Source of the DNA: Phycisphaerales bacterium
GTDB taxonomy: Bacteria > Planctomycetota > Phycisphaerae > Sedimentisphaerales > Anaerohalosphaeraceae
NCBI GenBank assembly: GCA_011053245.1
Contig: DRGS01000185.1
Coordinates: forward strand, 1-33,703
Reading direction: 5' to 3'
Length of the DNA stretch: 33,703 bases
Part shown: positions 1-8,431 of the stretch, in pieces
Layout of the letters: each line of letters begins with the position of its first letter
Numbering within the stretch: position 1 is the first letter of the stretch
Position numbers and translations under genes: made by a program
The notes under the pieces: generated by a model
Told to the model about the DNA's origin: nothing
The model's input: the letters and a program-made list of their open reading frames with translations, nothing else
The model's database searches: none

Positions 1-2
1 AG

Positions 3-110
3 GTAAGTGTGTATGCATTTCTCGATTGGGCGGGTTCTCAAGGATGGGAGTTAGTAATAGTAGATCAAAGGACAGGGTATGCTGTCAGTTGGTTCAAAAG
101 ACCGAAATAG
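3..110 (+). CDS. 3' end of a DUF4177-like small protein (partial)
   Basis: The window opens inside a reading frame that runs 35 codons to a TAG at 108-110. The peptide contains the pattern L-D-W-A-G-S-Q-G-W-E-L-V and ends F-K-R-P-K. This matches the usual C-terminus of small DUF4177-like proteins, where an 'LN.LG..GWELV' helix-strand is followed by a short strand and a terminal F-K-R. The function of that family is unknown. The 5' end lies outside the window. It sits about 90 bases before the DUF2092 gene on the same strand and could belong to the same transcription unit. The family call rests on motif resemblance only. Confidence 0.5.
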   Translation, partial: VSVYAFLDWAGSQGWELVIVDQRTGYAVSWFKRPK

Positions 111-200
111 AGCCGATGATCAATCAGATTGCCGAAGGAGCAAAAAAGATAGAACAAATGAAATCAATGTTTTACATAGGAAAGTTATGAGGTGTAAATT

Positions 201-1049
201 ATGAAAAAAACAAATGTAAGAAAATCAGAAAAAACCATGGTAGGGTGCAAGTGGTTTCTCGTGGCGGGATTAGCTCTTGTTGGATGTACAGGTCTTTATA
301 TGACTGGGGCGTCCGGAGAATCTCAAGAAAGTGACGCTGAGTCAGTACACATTACCGATGGCATTAAGGGCATCGAGGCGCAGGCGGATCGTATTCTGCG
401 TGGGATGTCTGATTATTTAAAAGCACATAGGGAGTATAATTTTTACGCTGAAATTACATATGACTCCACGCTGTCCAACGATCAGGAGATCCAATATGGC
501 GGGACTAGCGACGTTTCCGTGCGCCGGCCCGATAAACTCCATATGGAATACCGCGGCGACGAGCGTCAGAGCCGAGTTGTCTTTGATGGCAAAACAATAA
601 CATTATGCGATCTTGCCGCAAACGTTTATTCCGTCATGGAAGTTCCGTCTGAGATCGATGCGGCTGTCGATCATGTTTTTGAGAAGTATAACTTCTCCGT
701 GCCAATAGCCGACATGGTTTATTCCGACACATATCGTATCCTGACCGAGGAGGTACAGACAGGTTTTCTGGTTGGCCGACACGCTGTCGATGGGATACCC
801 TGTCATCACCTGGCTTTTACGCAGGAGCATATTGACTGGCAGATATGGATCGAGGATGGTCCCCGTCCTGTGCCGCGCAAGCTTGTCATCACATATACAG
901 ACGAACAAGACTGGCCACAGTACTCCGCCAGGTTCACCCGCTGGGACTTTCAGCCTGATCATTCCGAAAGTTATTTCCGTTTTCAACCGCCGGCAGGAGC
1001 AGATCAGATTGATGTTCTGCCGACCAAACAAAAGGAGATTCAGCCATGA
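201..1049 (+). CDS. DUF2092 family envelope protein, probable lipoprotein
   Basis: This 282-residue protein has an N-terminal hydrophobic stretch ending in L-V-G-C (Cys29), which fits a lipobox, so it is probably a lipid-anchored periplasmic protein. The body matches the DUF2092 family of predicted periplasmic proteins: a segment with 'R.PDKL.ME..GD' followed by 'V.FDGKT.TL.D...NVYS', and later 'DGIPCHHLAFTQE..DWQIWIE'. That layout resembles LolA/LppX-like half-barrels that bind lipid, but no ligand is known for this family. The start at 201 has a GAGGTG ribosome-binding site at 189-194. The stop overlaps the ATG of the DUF6515 gene in an ATGA, so the two are translationally coupled and probably act together in the envelope. 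Confidence 0.85.
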   Translation: MKKTNVRKSEKTMVGCKWFLVAGLALVGCTGLYMTGASGESQESDAESVHITDGIKGIEAQADRILRGMSDYLKAHREYNFYAEITYDSTLSNDQEIQYGGTSDVSVRRPDKLHMEYRGDERQSRVVFDGKTITLCDLAANVYSVMEVPSEIDAAVDHVFEKYNFSVPIADMVYSDTYRILTEEVQTGFLVGRHAVDGIPCHHLAFTQEHIDWQIWIEDGPRPVPRKLVITYTDEQDWPQYSARFTRWDFQPDHSESYFRFQPPAGADQIDVLPTKQKEIQP

Positions 1050-2092
1050 AAAACGATCAAACACCGACACATGGGCGCCTTTATGCCCTCATAATTACGG
1101 GCTTATTTATTGCGAGCATCTTATTGATCGGTACTACAGAAACTTTGGCGCGACGCGGTGGCGGCGGACGCGGAGGAGGAGGTCGCGGCGGCGGGAGTCG
1201 CGGTGGTGGACGCAGTGGTGGCAGCAGAGGGAGCGTTCGCCAATCGAACTCGTCGCACAGACGAACCTCTGGACCAAGTTCCGGACGCACATCAAGGCCC
1301 TCAAGTCCCAGGCCGTCCACCGGTGCCAGACCAGGCGGATCCAGACCATCCCCGGGCACCAGAACAAGCAGACCCGGATCATCTCCGGGCGTTAGAACAG
1401 GCGGGCCCGGACGCACGCCGGGCGGGCGAACTGGCGGAAGGTCAGTAACCGTGCACAAAAGCTACCGTTCCGGAAGTAATTGGAAGAGCGCCCGCCGTGA
1501 CTACTATCGCTTTAGAACCATAAACCACCTCATCCGGGTCGGTGCCTACCTCCTGGCTCCTCCTCCTCGACACACGGTTGTCGTTGTCGCGGGAACGAAC
1601 TACTACTATGCCGGTGGTGTGTACTATGTCCACTCGGGTTCCCGTTATGTCGTGGTCGCTTCCCCGCCGGGTGCCGTTGTCTATTCCGTCCCTGCCAGCG
1701 CAACCGTGGTCTACGTCGGTACCACGCCATACTACTACTATGGCGGCGCTTATTATGTTGTAACGGATAAGCCTGCGCCCGTTCCCCCGCCCCCACAAGA
1801 AGTCAACATTAATGTCAACGTCCAGACTGCGCCAGCGACCACAGGCGGGTCAAGTATGGGTGGGGCCGTAGCCGCTCCCGAGGTGCCGCCTATGATCGAT
1901 GATGAGGACAATTACGAAGTAGTGGTCCCGCCCATAGGCGCCACTGTCCCTTATCTGCCGAAAGAAGCCGACACGGAAACGATCAATGGCAAGAAGTACT
2001 TTGTCTATGAAGGTGCCTACTACCGCCCGTTCTCAAGCGATGGCGACACGGTCTACATGGTAGTAGAGAACCCAAAGCAGAAAACAACATAA
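1046..2092 (+). CDS. DUF6515 family Gly-rich secreted protein
   Basis: This 348-residue protein has an N-terminal hydrophobic segment (about residues 12-32) ending near T-L-A, likely a signal peptide or anchor. A low-complexity Gly/Arg/Ser/Pro region of about 100 residues follows, with repeated R-G-G-G units and then G-R-P-S-P-type units. The middle is rich in Tyr and Val with several Y-Y-Y-x-G-G-x-Y-Y modules, typical of DUF6515 proteins. The C-terminus repeats the pattern once more as 'KKYFVYEGAYYRPF'. The function is unknown. The tyrosine modules recall cell-surface or SH3-like repeats. The ATG at 1046 overlaps the previous stop and has AAAGGAG a few bases upstream. DUF2092 and DUF6515 genes are, to my knowledge, recurrent neighbours. 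Confidence 0.8.
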   Translation: MKNDQTPTHGRLYALIITGLFIASILLIGTTETLARRGGGGRGGGGRGGGSRGGGRSGGSRGSVRQSNSSHRRTSGPSSGRTSRPSSPRPSTGARPGGSRPSPGTRTSRPGSSPGVRTGGPGRTPGGRTGGRSVTVHKSYRSGSNWKSARRDYYRFRTINHLIRVGAYLLAPPPRHTVVVVAGTNYYYAGGVYYVHSGSRYVVVASPPGAVVYSVPASATVVYVGTTPYYYYGGAYYVVTDKPAPVPPPPQEVNINVNVQTAPATTGGSSMGGAVAAPEVPPMIDDEDNYEVVVPPIGATVPYLPKEADTETINGKKYFVYEGAYYRPFSSDGDTVYMVVENPKQKTT

Positions 2093-2361
2093 ATTTGCAG
2101 GGTAACTAAAAACGAAAAAGGTCAAAACTACGATTGAGATAATGTCCGCTATATATTTCAGTCTCAGGAATTTTCTGATGCGATAAAAAGGATGTTCCTT
2201 ATAGCACGAATATGTCCTTCTATGGTATTTACAATTGTAAGCTAGTTGTTATTGAGGGCATGTCACCTTGACTGTTTACAGGGGAAGAGGGGTTGCTTTA
2301 GCCCCTTTGAAAAGACTAAAGGTTTTTTATTTTGCACAGCTTTTTATGAAAGGAGCTAATA
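2093..2361 (+). promoter_or_regulatory. Intergenic leader with a GC hairpin
   Basis: These 269 bases contain no credible gene. A short hairpin is visible at about 2286-2308 (AGGGG and CCCCT arms around a 9-base loop), followed 15-20 bases later by a T-rich stretch. It may be a leader structure or weak terminator ahead of the long operon. AAAGGAG at 2349-2355, six bases before the ATG at 2362, fixes the start of the next gene. I did not find a convincing -35/-10 pair. Confidence 0.3.
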
Positions 2362-3417
2362 ATGAAGTACAAAAGCAAAAAAGACGCGAAACAGTGGTCG
2401 ATGGAGACCTTTGGTCGCGGTGGGTTGATCGCCACCATTCCGACACCTTTTCACGATGACACACTGGAGATTCATGAAGAGGATCTAAGGAATACTGTCC
2501 GTTATGTGATCGACTGCAAGAATGACGGACTGTTCTTTCTGGGCAACGTCGGGGAGTTCTACTCGATGACCCGAGAAGAGCGGATGAAAGTAGTGGAGAT
2601 CGTGGCCGATGAGGCCAAAGGTAAGATCGCCATCATGCCGCAGACGGCTCATCACGCCGCGAAAGAATCGATCATGCTATCTCAGCACGCTCAGGAAGCC
2701 GGCTGCGACATGGTGGTGCTTCTGACCTCGTATTTCCAGTGCGCCACACAGCAGGGCATCAAAGATTGGTGGAGAGAGGTGTGCAGCCAGTTGGAAATTG
2801 GAACGGTATTCTATGACAGCCCCCTTTCCCACCTTGCCACCTCGGATACGCTGGCGGAACTTGCGCTTGAGATCCCGAATATTTGCGGGGTCAAGGATGG
2901 TCGTCCGGACCTGATGTGGTGCAGTGATGTCGAGCGGAAAGCCAAGTATCAAATCTGGGTCAGCGATCCGCTGGAAGACCACTGGCCTCAAGAAATGAAG
3001 ATAATGAAGAACCCCTGCCATTGCACCAGTTGGCATCTGTGGCTCTTGCAGCAACCCGGCTACACGCCGATTCGCGACTACACCGACCTGATCATGGCCG
3101 GCAAGTGGGAAGAAGGCTTGGCGAAATACAGCGAGATCGAGGCTGGCCGGCAACTCCTGAACGAATTCTTCTGGCCCAATTACCGCAAGGGTGTTTACGT
3201 CGTTGCATTCTGGAAGTACTGGTTGGAACTCAAGGGCGTTGTCAGCGGACACAAGGTGAGATCGCCTCTGCTGAACATGACCGAGCAAGAAGAGGCATGG
3301 TTGAGATCGCGTGTGGATAAGTTGGCCAAGGGTGAAGGGCCGACAACCATGGATCCGATCAAGCCCTATTCGCTACAGGTCAGTGACACTTCGTCTGTGA
3401 TGGCGATGGGGGTATAG
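2362..3417 (+). CDS. DapA-superfamily lyase/aldolase (dihydrodipicolinate synthase-like)
   Basis: This 351-residue protein is a class I aldolase-fold enzyme of the DapA/N-acetylneuraminate lyase superfamily, which condense or cleave pyruvate-type substrates through a Schiff base. Visible landmarks are the N-terminal 'IATIPTPF', the substrate-carboxylate loop G-N-V-G-E at 61-65 (canonical G-T-T-G-E), the Tyr loop Y-D-S-P at 151-154, and the Schiff-base Lys178 in 'CGVKDG'. The altered 61-65 loop and about 40-50 extra residues beyond the normal length argue against true lysine-pathway DapA and for a catabolic branch such as keto-sugar-acid or hydroxy-acid lyases. It heads the transporter operon, so its substrate may be what the downstream transporters and porin import. 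Confidence 0.8.
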   Translation: MKYKSKKDAKQWSMETFGRGGLIATIPTPFHDDTLEIHEEDLRNTVRYVIDCKNDGLFFLGNVGEFYSMTREERMKVVEIVADEAKGKIAIMPQTAHHAAKESIMLSQHAQEAGCDMVVLLTSYFQCATQQGIKDWWREVCSQLEIGTVFYDSPLSHLATSDTLAELALEIPNICGVKDGRPDLMWCSDVERKAKYQIWVSDPLEDHWPQEMKIMKNPCHCTSWHLWLLQQPGYTPIRDYTDLIMAGKWEEGLAKYSEIEAGRQLLNEFFWPNYRKGVYVVAFWKYWLELKGVVSGHKVRSPLLNMTEQEEAWLRSRVDKLAKGEGPTTMDPIKPYSLQVSDTSSVMAMGV

Positions 3418-3433
3418 GAAACTCGCTCTTAAA

Positions 3434-3471
3434 CCGTGGGGGCAAGTGATCGCCCCCTGTGGTTTTGCTTT
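3434..3471 (+). terminator. GC-rich hairpin with T-rich tail, possible attenuator
   Basis: GGGGGC at 3438-3443 and GCCCCC at 3452-3457 form a perfect 6-bp stem with an 8-base loop. It is followed by a moderately T-rich tail (TGTGGTTTTGCTTT). Being inside a co-directional series, it may partly terminate after the lyase gene and lower expression of the transporters rather than end the operon. Confidence 0.45.
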
Positions 3472-3522
3472 AGCGTTTAGTGCAGTTAGCACCAAAGTCA
3501 GGTGCCAATGGGGGCGCCTATA

Positions 3523-4365
3523 ATGGCTATAGTCGTTAAGTACTTACTGATGATCTCGATCATGTTCCTGATGTTGGGTGTGGGGCTGCGCACCGCATTT
3601 GGAGAGGTTGTCAGTGTTGTCAAGCAGTTCCGGCTTTTATTGCGTGGAGTGCTGGCTAATTTCCTTGTGGTTCCCGTGCTTTTTTATTTGGCTCTTCAGT
3701 ATCTTCCCTTTCGTCCGGATGTGGTGATAGGATTGCTGATAATGGCAGCGGTACCGGTTGCGCCTATGGTTCCTCCGTTTGTCGAAAAGGCAAAGGGAGA
3801 TGTCCTGTATGCTGTTGGGCTTATGACGGTTGCAGCTTTGCTTTGTGTACCACTAACGCCTGCGATTCTCCTGCTCTGTTTGCCGAAAAGCGAAGCGGGA
3901 TTAGAACTATCTGTCATTGCGATCATTCAGACCCTGATGACTGCTCAGTTGATACCTATTGGTTTTGGAATGGCTATTAAACACTTTAGCCGAAAATGGA
4001 CGGAGAGGTTGCTTCTCTTCGTTCCCAGGATCGGCCAGGTTGGTTTGCTCATCAGTATAATCATGATCATTGCGGTACAGGGTAAACTTATTATTGACCT
4101 TGGTGTGCTTCCCAATTTAGCGGTGGTTCTCGGGATCATTGTCTCGCTCTTGATCGGTCACTGGATGATGTTTGGTGAAACGGGCCAGAGGCAGCGGTCA
4201 CTTGCTATATCGACAGCTATTCGCAACGTCGGACTTGGTTTGCTCATAGTAAATAACAATTATCCCGGAACACCGGCAGTAGCTGTGGTTCTTGTCTTTG
4301 GAATTCTTTCCATGGTCGTTGCACCGATATACGGTAAGCTGATGACCAGAGGAAGTTCAACATGA
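3523..4365 (+). CDS. Bile acid:sodium symporter (BASS) family transporter
   Basis: This is a strongly hydrophobic protein with about eight to nine predicted membrane helices. The pattern 'MLGVGLRTAFGEV' near the start and 'AAVPVAPMVPPFVEKAKGD' in the middle resemble the bile acid:Na+ symporter (BASS) superfamily, whose members import organic acids or sulfonated compounds with sodium, or extrude arsenite in the ACR3 branch. I chose ATG 3523 because the hydrophobic sequence begins there and a G-rich stretch precedes it. ATG 3508 and GTG 3502 are in-frame alternatives. The 3' end overlaps the SulP start in an ATGATG context, so the two transporters are probably co-translated. The substrate cannot be assigned. 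Confidence 0.75.
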   Translation: MAIVVKYLLMISIMFLMLGVGLRTAFGEVVSVVKQFRLLLRGVLANFLVVPVLFYLALQYLPFRPDVVIGLLIMAAVPVAPMVPPFVEKAKGDVLYAVGLMTVAALLCVPLTPAILLLCLPKSEAGLELSVIAIIQTLMTAQLIPIGFGMAIKHFSRKWTERLLLFVPRIGQVGLLISIIMIIAVQGKLIIDLGVLPNLAVVLGIIVSLLIGHWMMFGETGQRQRSLAISTAIRNVGLGLLIVNNNYPGTPAVAVVLVFGILSMVVAPIYGKLMTRGSST

Positions 4366-6152
4366 TGGCGCAAAAAAAATCCCAATTATGTCACTGCCGG
4401 TTCGTCCGCTCTCTACTGCCGATAGCAACCTGGCTGCCGAACTACAAGCAAGATTGGCTTCGGGCTGACATCATAGCGGGGTTGGCTATCTGGGCAATGA
4501 CAGTGCCTCAGGCCCTCGGCTATGCAGGAATTGCTAACGTGCCGCCAGTCTACGCACTCTATACAGTTCCGCTGGCGATGGTGGCCTACGCCTTCTTTGG
4601 CACATCACGCACATTGTGTGTAGGTCCTGAATCCGCGATTGCAATTATCTCGGCAGCCACAGTGGGTACGTTAGCGGCAGGAGACCCTGGCAGATTTCTT
4701 GCACTGACATCGCTACTGGCATTGATCGTTGGTGGACTCTTTTTGCTGTTCGGCCTCCTGCGTCTGGGATGGGTCGCCAACTTTCTTGGCAGGCCGGTAT
4801 TGCAGGGCTTCACTCAGGGCATTGCCCTGACGGTGATCATCAGCCAGATACCACTTCTCTTTGGAACCCAGGGCGCTTTCACTGAAATGGTCAGTCAAAC
4901 ACGCAATCTGCCGCAACTGATCGGTCTGGAGTTTAGTTATGTGGGCATCTTTCAACAGACCAGGTCCATTGTTGCAACCATAGGCCAGACCAATCTGCCT
5001 ACAATGGCATTGGGTTTACCGTGTCTTGTGTTTTTGTTTGTCTTCAGGCGTTTTAAACCTTTTGCGCCGTCAGCATTGTTTGCCGTCATACTCACGGTTC
5101 TGGCTGTTCATCTATTTGGCCTTACAGAGCACGGTGTTGTTGTGATGGGCGAGGTAGAAACAGGAAGCAATTTTCTGGCGATACCGATGATAAACATATC
5201 GGACGTGCTAAGTCTCTTGCCTGGTGCGTTTGCGATAGCACTGCTTGGTTATTCAATATCTCTCAGCATTGCAGCCGTCGGTGCGCAGAAGACTGGAGAA
5301 ACGATCGATGCTAATCAGGAACTGGTAGCACTGGGAATGAGTAATCTTGGAGCTGCATTCAGCTCCGGTTTCGTGGTCTGCGGAAGCCTGTCGCGAGGAT
5401 CGGTGATACTGCGAGCAGGTGGTAGGAATCAGATAGTTTCTCTTGTCAATGCCGGACTCGTGACACTCACCCTTTTCTTTGCACTACCTTTCTTCTTCAA
5501 GCTGCCAAAGGCTACACTGGGCGCGATCGTTATCGTTGCGATGTATGGTTTGTTGGACTTCGGCTACTTGCGGCAGTTGTATCGCGTCAGCAGGGGCGAG
5601 TTTATGTGTGCGATAGCGGCTTTGTTGGGAGTGCTTCTGCTGGGAATCCTCAATGGAGTGGCAGTGGGCGTTATCCTGGCGCTCGCTGTTCTCATTCACC
5701 GTGTGAGCCACCCGGGATCGGCGGTTCTCGGCAAGCTGCCAGGGACAGATACCTATCGTGACATTATTGTTCACCCGGAGGTTGAAACAGTGCCCGGGCT
5801 GCTGATCTTCCGCTTTGACGCTCCGATCATCTTTCCCAATGCAGGGTACTTTACCGGACAAGTGAAGCGGTTGATTAACGAGGCGACAATGCCAGTGCGT
5901 GAAGTTTTAATACCTGCGCAGCAAATCAATCTGATAGATTCTACGGGTGCTGACCAGTTGGCAAAGTTGCAGGCCGAACTGGAGGAGAAAGATATAAAGC
6001 TCTCCTTCGCGGAAGCGAAAGATGCTTTACGGAAAACAATGCACAGTACCGGCTTGGAAGCAAAGGTCGGCACCGATCACTTTTACGAGTCGATAGAGGA
6101 CGGCGTACAGGTATTCTTACAGCATAGTGATCCGCAAACAGATGAAACATGA
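4362..6152 (+). CDS. SulP family anion transporter with C-terminal STAS domain
   Basis: This 596-residue protein has the SulP layout. A short cytosolic N-terminus ends in 'LRADIIAGLAIWAMTVPQALGYA', the standard first-helix signature. A hydrophobic core of 10-14 helices follows with 'GPESAIAIISAATVG', and a cytosolic STAS domain occupies roughly residues 460-590 with 'INLIDSTGADQL' at its phosphoacceptor-like loop. SulP proteins carry sulfate, bicarbonate, dicarboxylates or other anions. The STAS Ser/Thr loop is typically regulatory. It overlaps the preceding BASS gene by 4 bases. Its neighbours suggest that organic anions are as likely a substrate as sulfate. Confidence 0.92.
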   Translation: MMAQKKSQLCHCRFVRSLLPIATWLPNYKQDWLRADIIAGLAIWAMTVPQALGYAGIANVPPVYALYTVPLAMVAYAFFGTSRTLCVGPESAIAIISAATVGTLAAGDPGRFLALTSLLALIVGGLFLLFGLLRLGWVANFLGRPVLQGFTQGIALTVIISQIPLLFGTQGAFTEMVSQTRNLPQLIGLEFSYVGIFQQTRSIVATIGQTNLPTMALGLPCLVFLFVFRRFKPFAPSALFAVILTVLAVHLFGLTEHGVVVMGEVETGSNFLAIPMINISDVLSLLPGAFAIALLGYSISLSIAAVGAQKTGETIDANQELVALGMSNLGAAFSSGFVVCGSLSRGSVILRAGGRNQIVSLVNAGLVTLTLFFALPFFFKLPKATLGAIVIVAMYGLLDFGYLRQLYRVSRGEFMCAIAALLGVLLLGILNGVAVGVILALAVLIHRVSHPGSAVLGKLPGTDTYRDIIVHPEVETVPGLLIFRFDAPIIFPNAGYFTGQVKRLINEATMPVREVLIPAQQINLIDSTGADQLAKLQAELEEKDIKLSFAEAKDALRKTMHSTGLEAKVGTDHFYESIEDGVQVFLQHSDPQTDET

Positions 6153-6187
6153 CAGGACTTGAAAAAAGAGTCAAAGGGAATTATTAC

Positions 6188-6616
6188 ATGGTTCAAAATA
6201 ATAATGCACAATCATCACAGGGTAGCGAGCAGACAGAGGCGGCAATACAAATACGAAAGCTGGGGACTTACGCTTTGGTTCGCACGGCGCTCTCCTCAGA
6301 GCGATCCCTGATGGCGTGGATACGCACTTCTGTTTCGTTATACGCGTTCGGTTTTTCAATGACTAAGTTCCTTGACTATCTTGAAAAGCAACAAGATGGC
6401 ACTGGGTCCTCGACAGGTTTACATCGGCTGGGTTTTGCCATTATTTGTATTGGGATATTAGGGGTTGCCCTTGCCGCTGTTGGGTACTTGCAGAGGCTTA
6501 AGAAGATGGAACGGCTGGGGCTGCCAAGGGTTTCGCTGATTTCCCTGCCAGTCGTTGCGACAACATCGCTGGTCTTAATCGGAATAGCTGTATTGATAAG
6601 TATAAGTTTAAACTAG
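6188..6616 (+). CDS. DUF202 (YidH-like) inner-membrane protein 1
   Basis: This is a small membrane protein with about three transmembrane helices. The DUF202 signature is clear: 'ALVRTALSSERSLMAWIRTS' leads into the first helix and a conserved FGFS follows. DUF202/YidH proteins have no established function. I prefer ATG 6188, which is preceded by AAAGGGA at 6173-6179. An in-frame ATG at 6149 would overlap the SulP stop as ATGA and add 13 unconserved residues. It forms a tandem pair with the next gene, to which it is clearly paralogous. Confidence 0.85.
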   Translation: MVQNNNAQSSQGSEQTEAAIQIRKLGTYALVRTALSSERSLMAWIRTSVSLYAFGFSMTKFLDYLEKQQDGTGSSTGLHRLGFAIICIGILGVALAAVGYLQRLKKMERLGLPRVSLISLPVVATTSLVLIGIAVLISISLN

Positions 6617-6697
6617 TCTCTGTAGTTATGCTGAGCAAAATACATGATGCATTGTAAATGGAGTTTAGTTACATGAAACAATTGAAAGATCATTGAC

Positions 6698-7138
6698 ATG
6701 AACGAAAAAGAAAATAAGCAATCGCCGTCAGGAAAGGAGCACAATGAAACGGCAGAAACTCCAAGGGACTTGCGATTGCCCGCTGCACTGGTCCGCACGG
6801 CGCTATCCTCAGAGCAAACACTGATGTCCTGGATTCGCACCTCGCTATCGTTGTTTACATTTGGTTTTTCGATTACACAGTTTTTTTACTATTTGGAACA
6901 ACAGAAAGAAGGCATCCGGATATCAGCAGGCCCTCGTCGATTGGGTTTCGCTCTTGTTTGCGTAGGGATCGTAGTTCTTTTGATGGCAATGGTTGAGCAT
7001 GTGCTAAGACTTCGAAAGATCAAAAAGCAGGGACTGCCTGCCGACGCAGCATCTTTTTTGCCGTTCGGATCGGCAGTAGCTCTGCTCTTAATTGGAATTG
7101 TCGCGCTAGTCAGCATCATTATGAACTGGTCTCTGTAG
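6698..7138 (+). CDS. DUF202 (YidH-like) inner-membrane protein 2
   Basis: This 146-residue protein is a paralogue of the preceding one. It shares 'ALVRTALSSEQTLMSWIRTS', an FGFSIT motif, a basic cytosolic loop (R-L-R-K-I-K-K-Q-G-L-P matching R-L-K-K-M-E-R-L-G-L-P) and a last hydrophobic helix. Three transmembrane segments are likely. The N-terminal 30 residues are hydrophilic and not shared with the first copy. The tandem arrangement suggests either duplication followed by specialisation or a heteromeric membrane complex. The role is unknown. Confidence 0.85.
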   Translation: MNEKENKQSPSGKEHNETAETPRDLRLPAALVRTALSSEQTLMSWIRTSLSLFTFGFSITQFFYYLEQQKEGIRISAGPRRLGFALVCVGIVVLLMAMVEHVLRLRKIKKQGLPADAASFLPFGSAVALLLIGIVALVSIIMNWSL

Positions 7139-7174
7139 TTCCTTGTTGTTTAATTTAATAGAAAGATAAATATC

Positions 7175-8407
7175 ATGAAAGAGCTGAAGAAAATAAACCG
7201 CTTACACAAAAACAAAGTTTTGATATTTGCAATGTTTATCGTTTTTTCATGTATGGCCGGATGCAGCTTACAACGGAATCCGGTTCCTATTGCACAGATG
7301 CCAAATGCTGAATTGATTAGTATTAAGAAGGTTCGCACCTGGGGCGGTCAATTCAGTCCACATTTCCAAAAGGATTTAGTTGAATCGATACGCCAGGAGC
7401 GCCAGGGCGATTTTCCCCTGAAGCCGGACGGATCTACTTCTTACAGTGCCTTAGCAATATCAGGTGGTGGATCCAATGGAGCATTCGGGGCGGGTTTTTT
7501 ATGTGGGTGGACTCAAGCAGGTACAAGACCGAAATTTAAACTTGTTACGGGGATCAGCACAGGCGCATTGATCGCCCCCTTTGCTTTTTTAGGTCCGGAG
7601 TATGACAAGGAGTTAGAGAAAGTATACACCACTATTACAAAAAAGAATATTTTTGAAGTCAGAAGTATCGTATCCTTATTGTGGGAAGAATCATTTGCTG
7701 AAACCGACTCGCTGAAAAGATTAATAGAACAGAATATTGACCAGGATCTAATGGATGCCATTGCCGCCGAACATGCCCGCGGCAAGCGGCTATACATCGG
7801 CACGACCAACCTGGATGCTCAGCGGTTTGTAGTGTGGAATATGGGGGCCATCGCAAATAGCGGCCATCCCGATGCGATCGAATTATTCAGCAAAGTCATG
7901 CTCGCCTCAGCTTCAATACCAGGTGCGTTCCCGCCGGTTTACTTCGACGTCGAGGCTGTAGGCAAACGCTATGACGAAATGCACGTCGATGGCGGAACTA
8001 TCGCAGGTGTATTTTTTCATGGTTTTACACTGGACTTGCCAGCTGCCCGGAAAGAAGTCTTTGGAGACAAAGCGCCGGAACCTGGTGGAGCAATATATAT
8101 CATACGCAATGGCAAGATCGCGGCAAACCCTGAACAGGTTCCTCGTAATCTTGTGAAAATTATACCCAGGGCTTTGGCAACATTGACCAGGTCGCAGGGA
8201 TGGGGCGATCTCTATCGTGTTTACGTCATTACGAAGCGAAGTCAGATTGACTTTAATTATGTCGGCATTCCGGATGACGATGTAGCAACGAGCAAAGAAG
8301 CATTTGATCAAACAGAAATGAACCGATTGTTTGATTTGGGATTTGAAATAGCCAAATCCGGCTACAAGTGGCATAAGGTTCCACCAGGCCTTGATAATTC
8401 TCCTTAA
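7175..8407 (+). CDS. Patatin-like phospholipase lipoprotein
   Basis: This 410-residue protein starts with a lipoprotein signal ending M-A-G-C (Cys30), so it is probably a membrane-anchored enzyme on the periplasmic side. The patatin fold is evident from an oxyanion loop G-G-G-S-N-G at 97-102, the nucleophile elbow G-I-S-T-G with Ser128, the 'ASASIPGAFPPV' stretch at 244-255 and the D-G-G dyad with Asp272. Patatins hydrolyse acyl esters of phospholipids or other lipids, and all catalytic residues are present. It lies between the DUF202 pair and the MFS gene with short gaps, in the same apparent operon. Acyl-ester substrates delivered by the porin, or lipid remodelling around the transporters, are both possible roles. 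Confidence 0.9.
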   Translation: MKELKKINRLHKNKVLIFAMFIVFSCMAGCSLQRNPVPIAQMPNAELISIKKVRTWGGQFSPHFQKDLVESIRQERQGDFPLKPDGSTSYSALAISGGGSNGAFGAGFLCGWTQAGTRPKFKLVTGISTGALIAPFAFLGPEYDKELEKVYTTITKKNIFEVRSIVSLLWEESFAETDSLKRLIEQNIDQDLMDAIAAEHARGKRLYIGTTNLDAQRFVVWNMGAIANSGHPDAIELFSKVMLASASIPGAFPPVYFDVEAVGKRYDEMHVDGGTIAGVFFHGFTLDLPAARKEVFGDKAPEPGGAIYIIRNGKIAANPEQVPRNLVKIIPRALATLTRSQGWGDLYRVYVITKRSQIDFNYVGIPDDDVATSKEAFDQTEMNRLFDLGFEIAKSGYKWHKVPPGLDNSP

Positions 8408-8431
8408 AGAAACCTAAGCTGGGATTTGAAA

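Noticed and set aside
116..190. 24-codon frame with two Met-rich segments before the DUF2092 gene
   Set aside because: It is too short, has no clear ribosome-binding site and no recognisable motif.
603..1395. Overlapping open frames on both strands across the DUF2092/DUF6515 junction
   Set aside because: They lack ribosome-binding sites and protein-like composition, and conflict with well-supported genes.
1081..1458. Long Pro/Arg-rich open frame on the - strand
   Set aside because: It is the antisense image of the Gly/Arg-rich region of the DUF6515 gene; GC-rich repeats keep all frames open.
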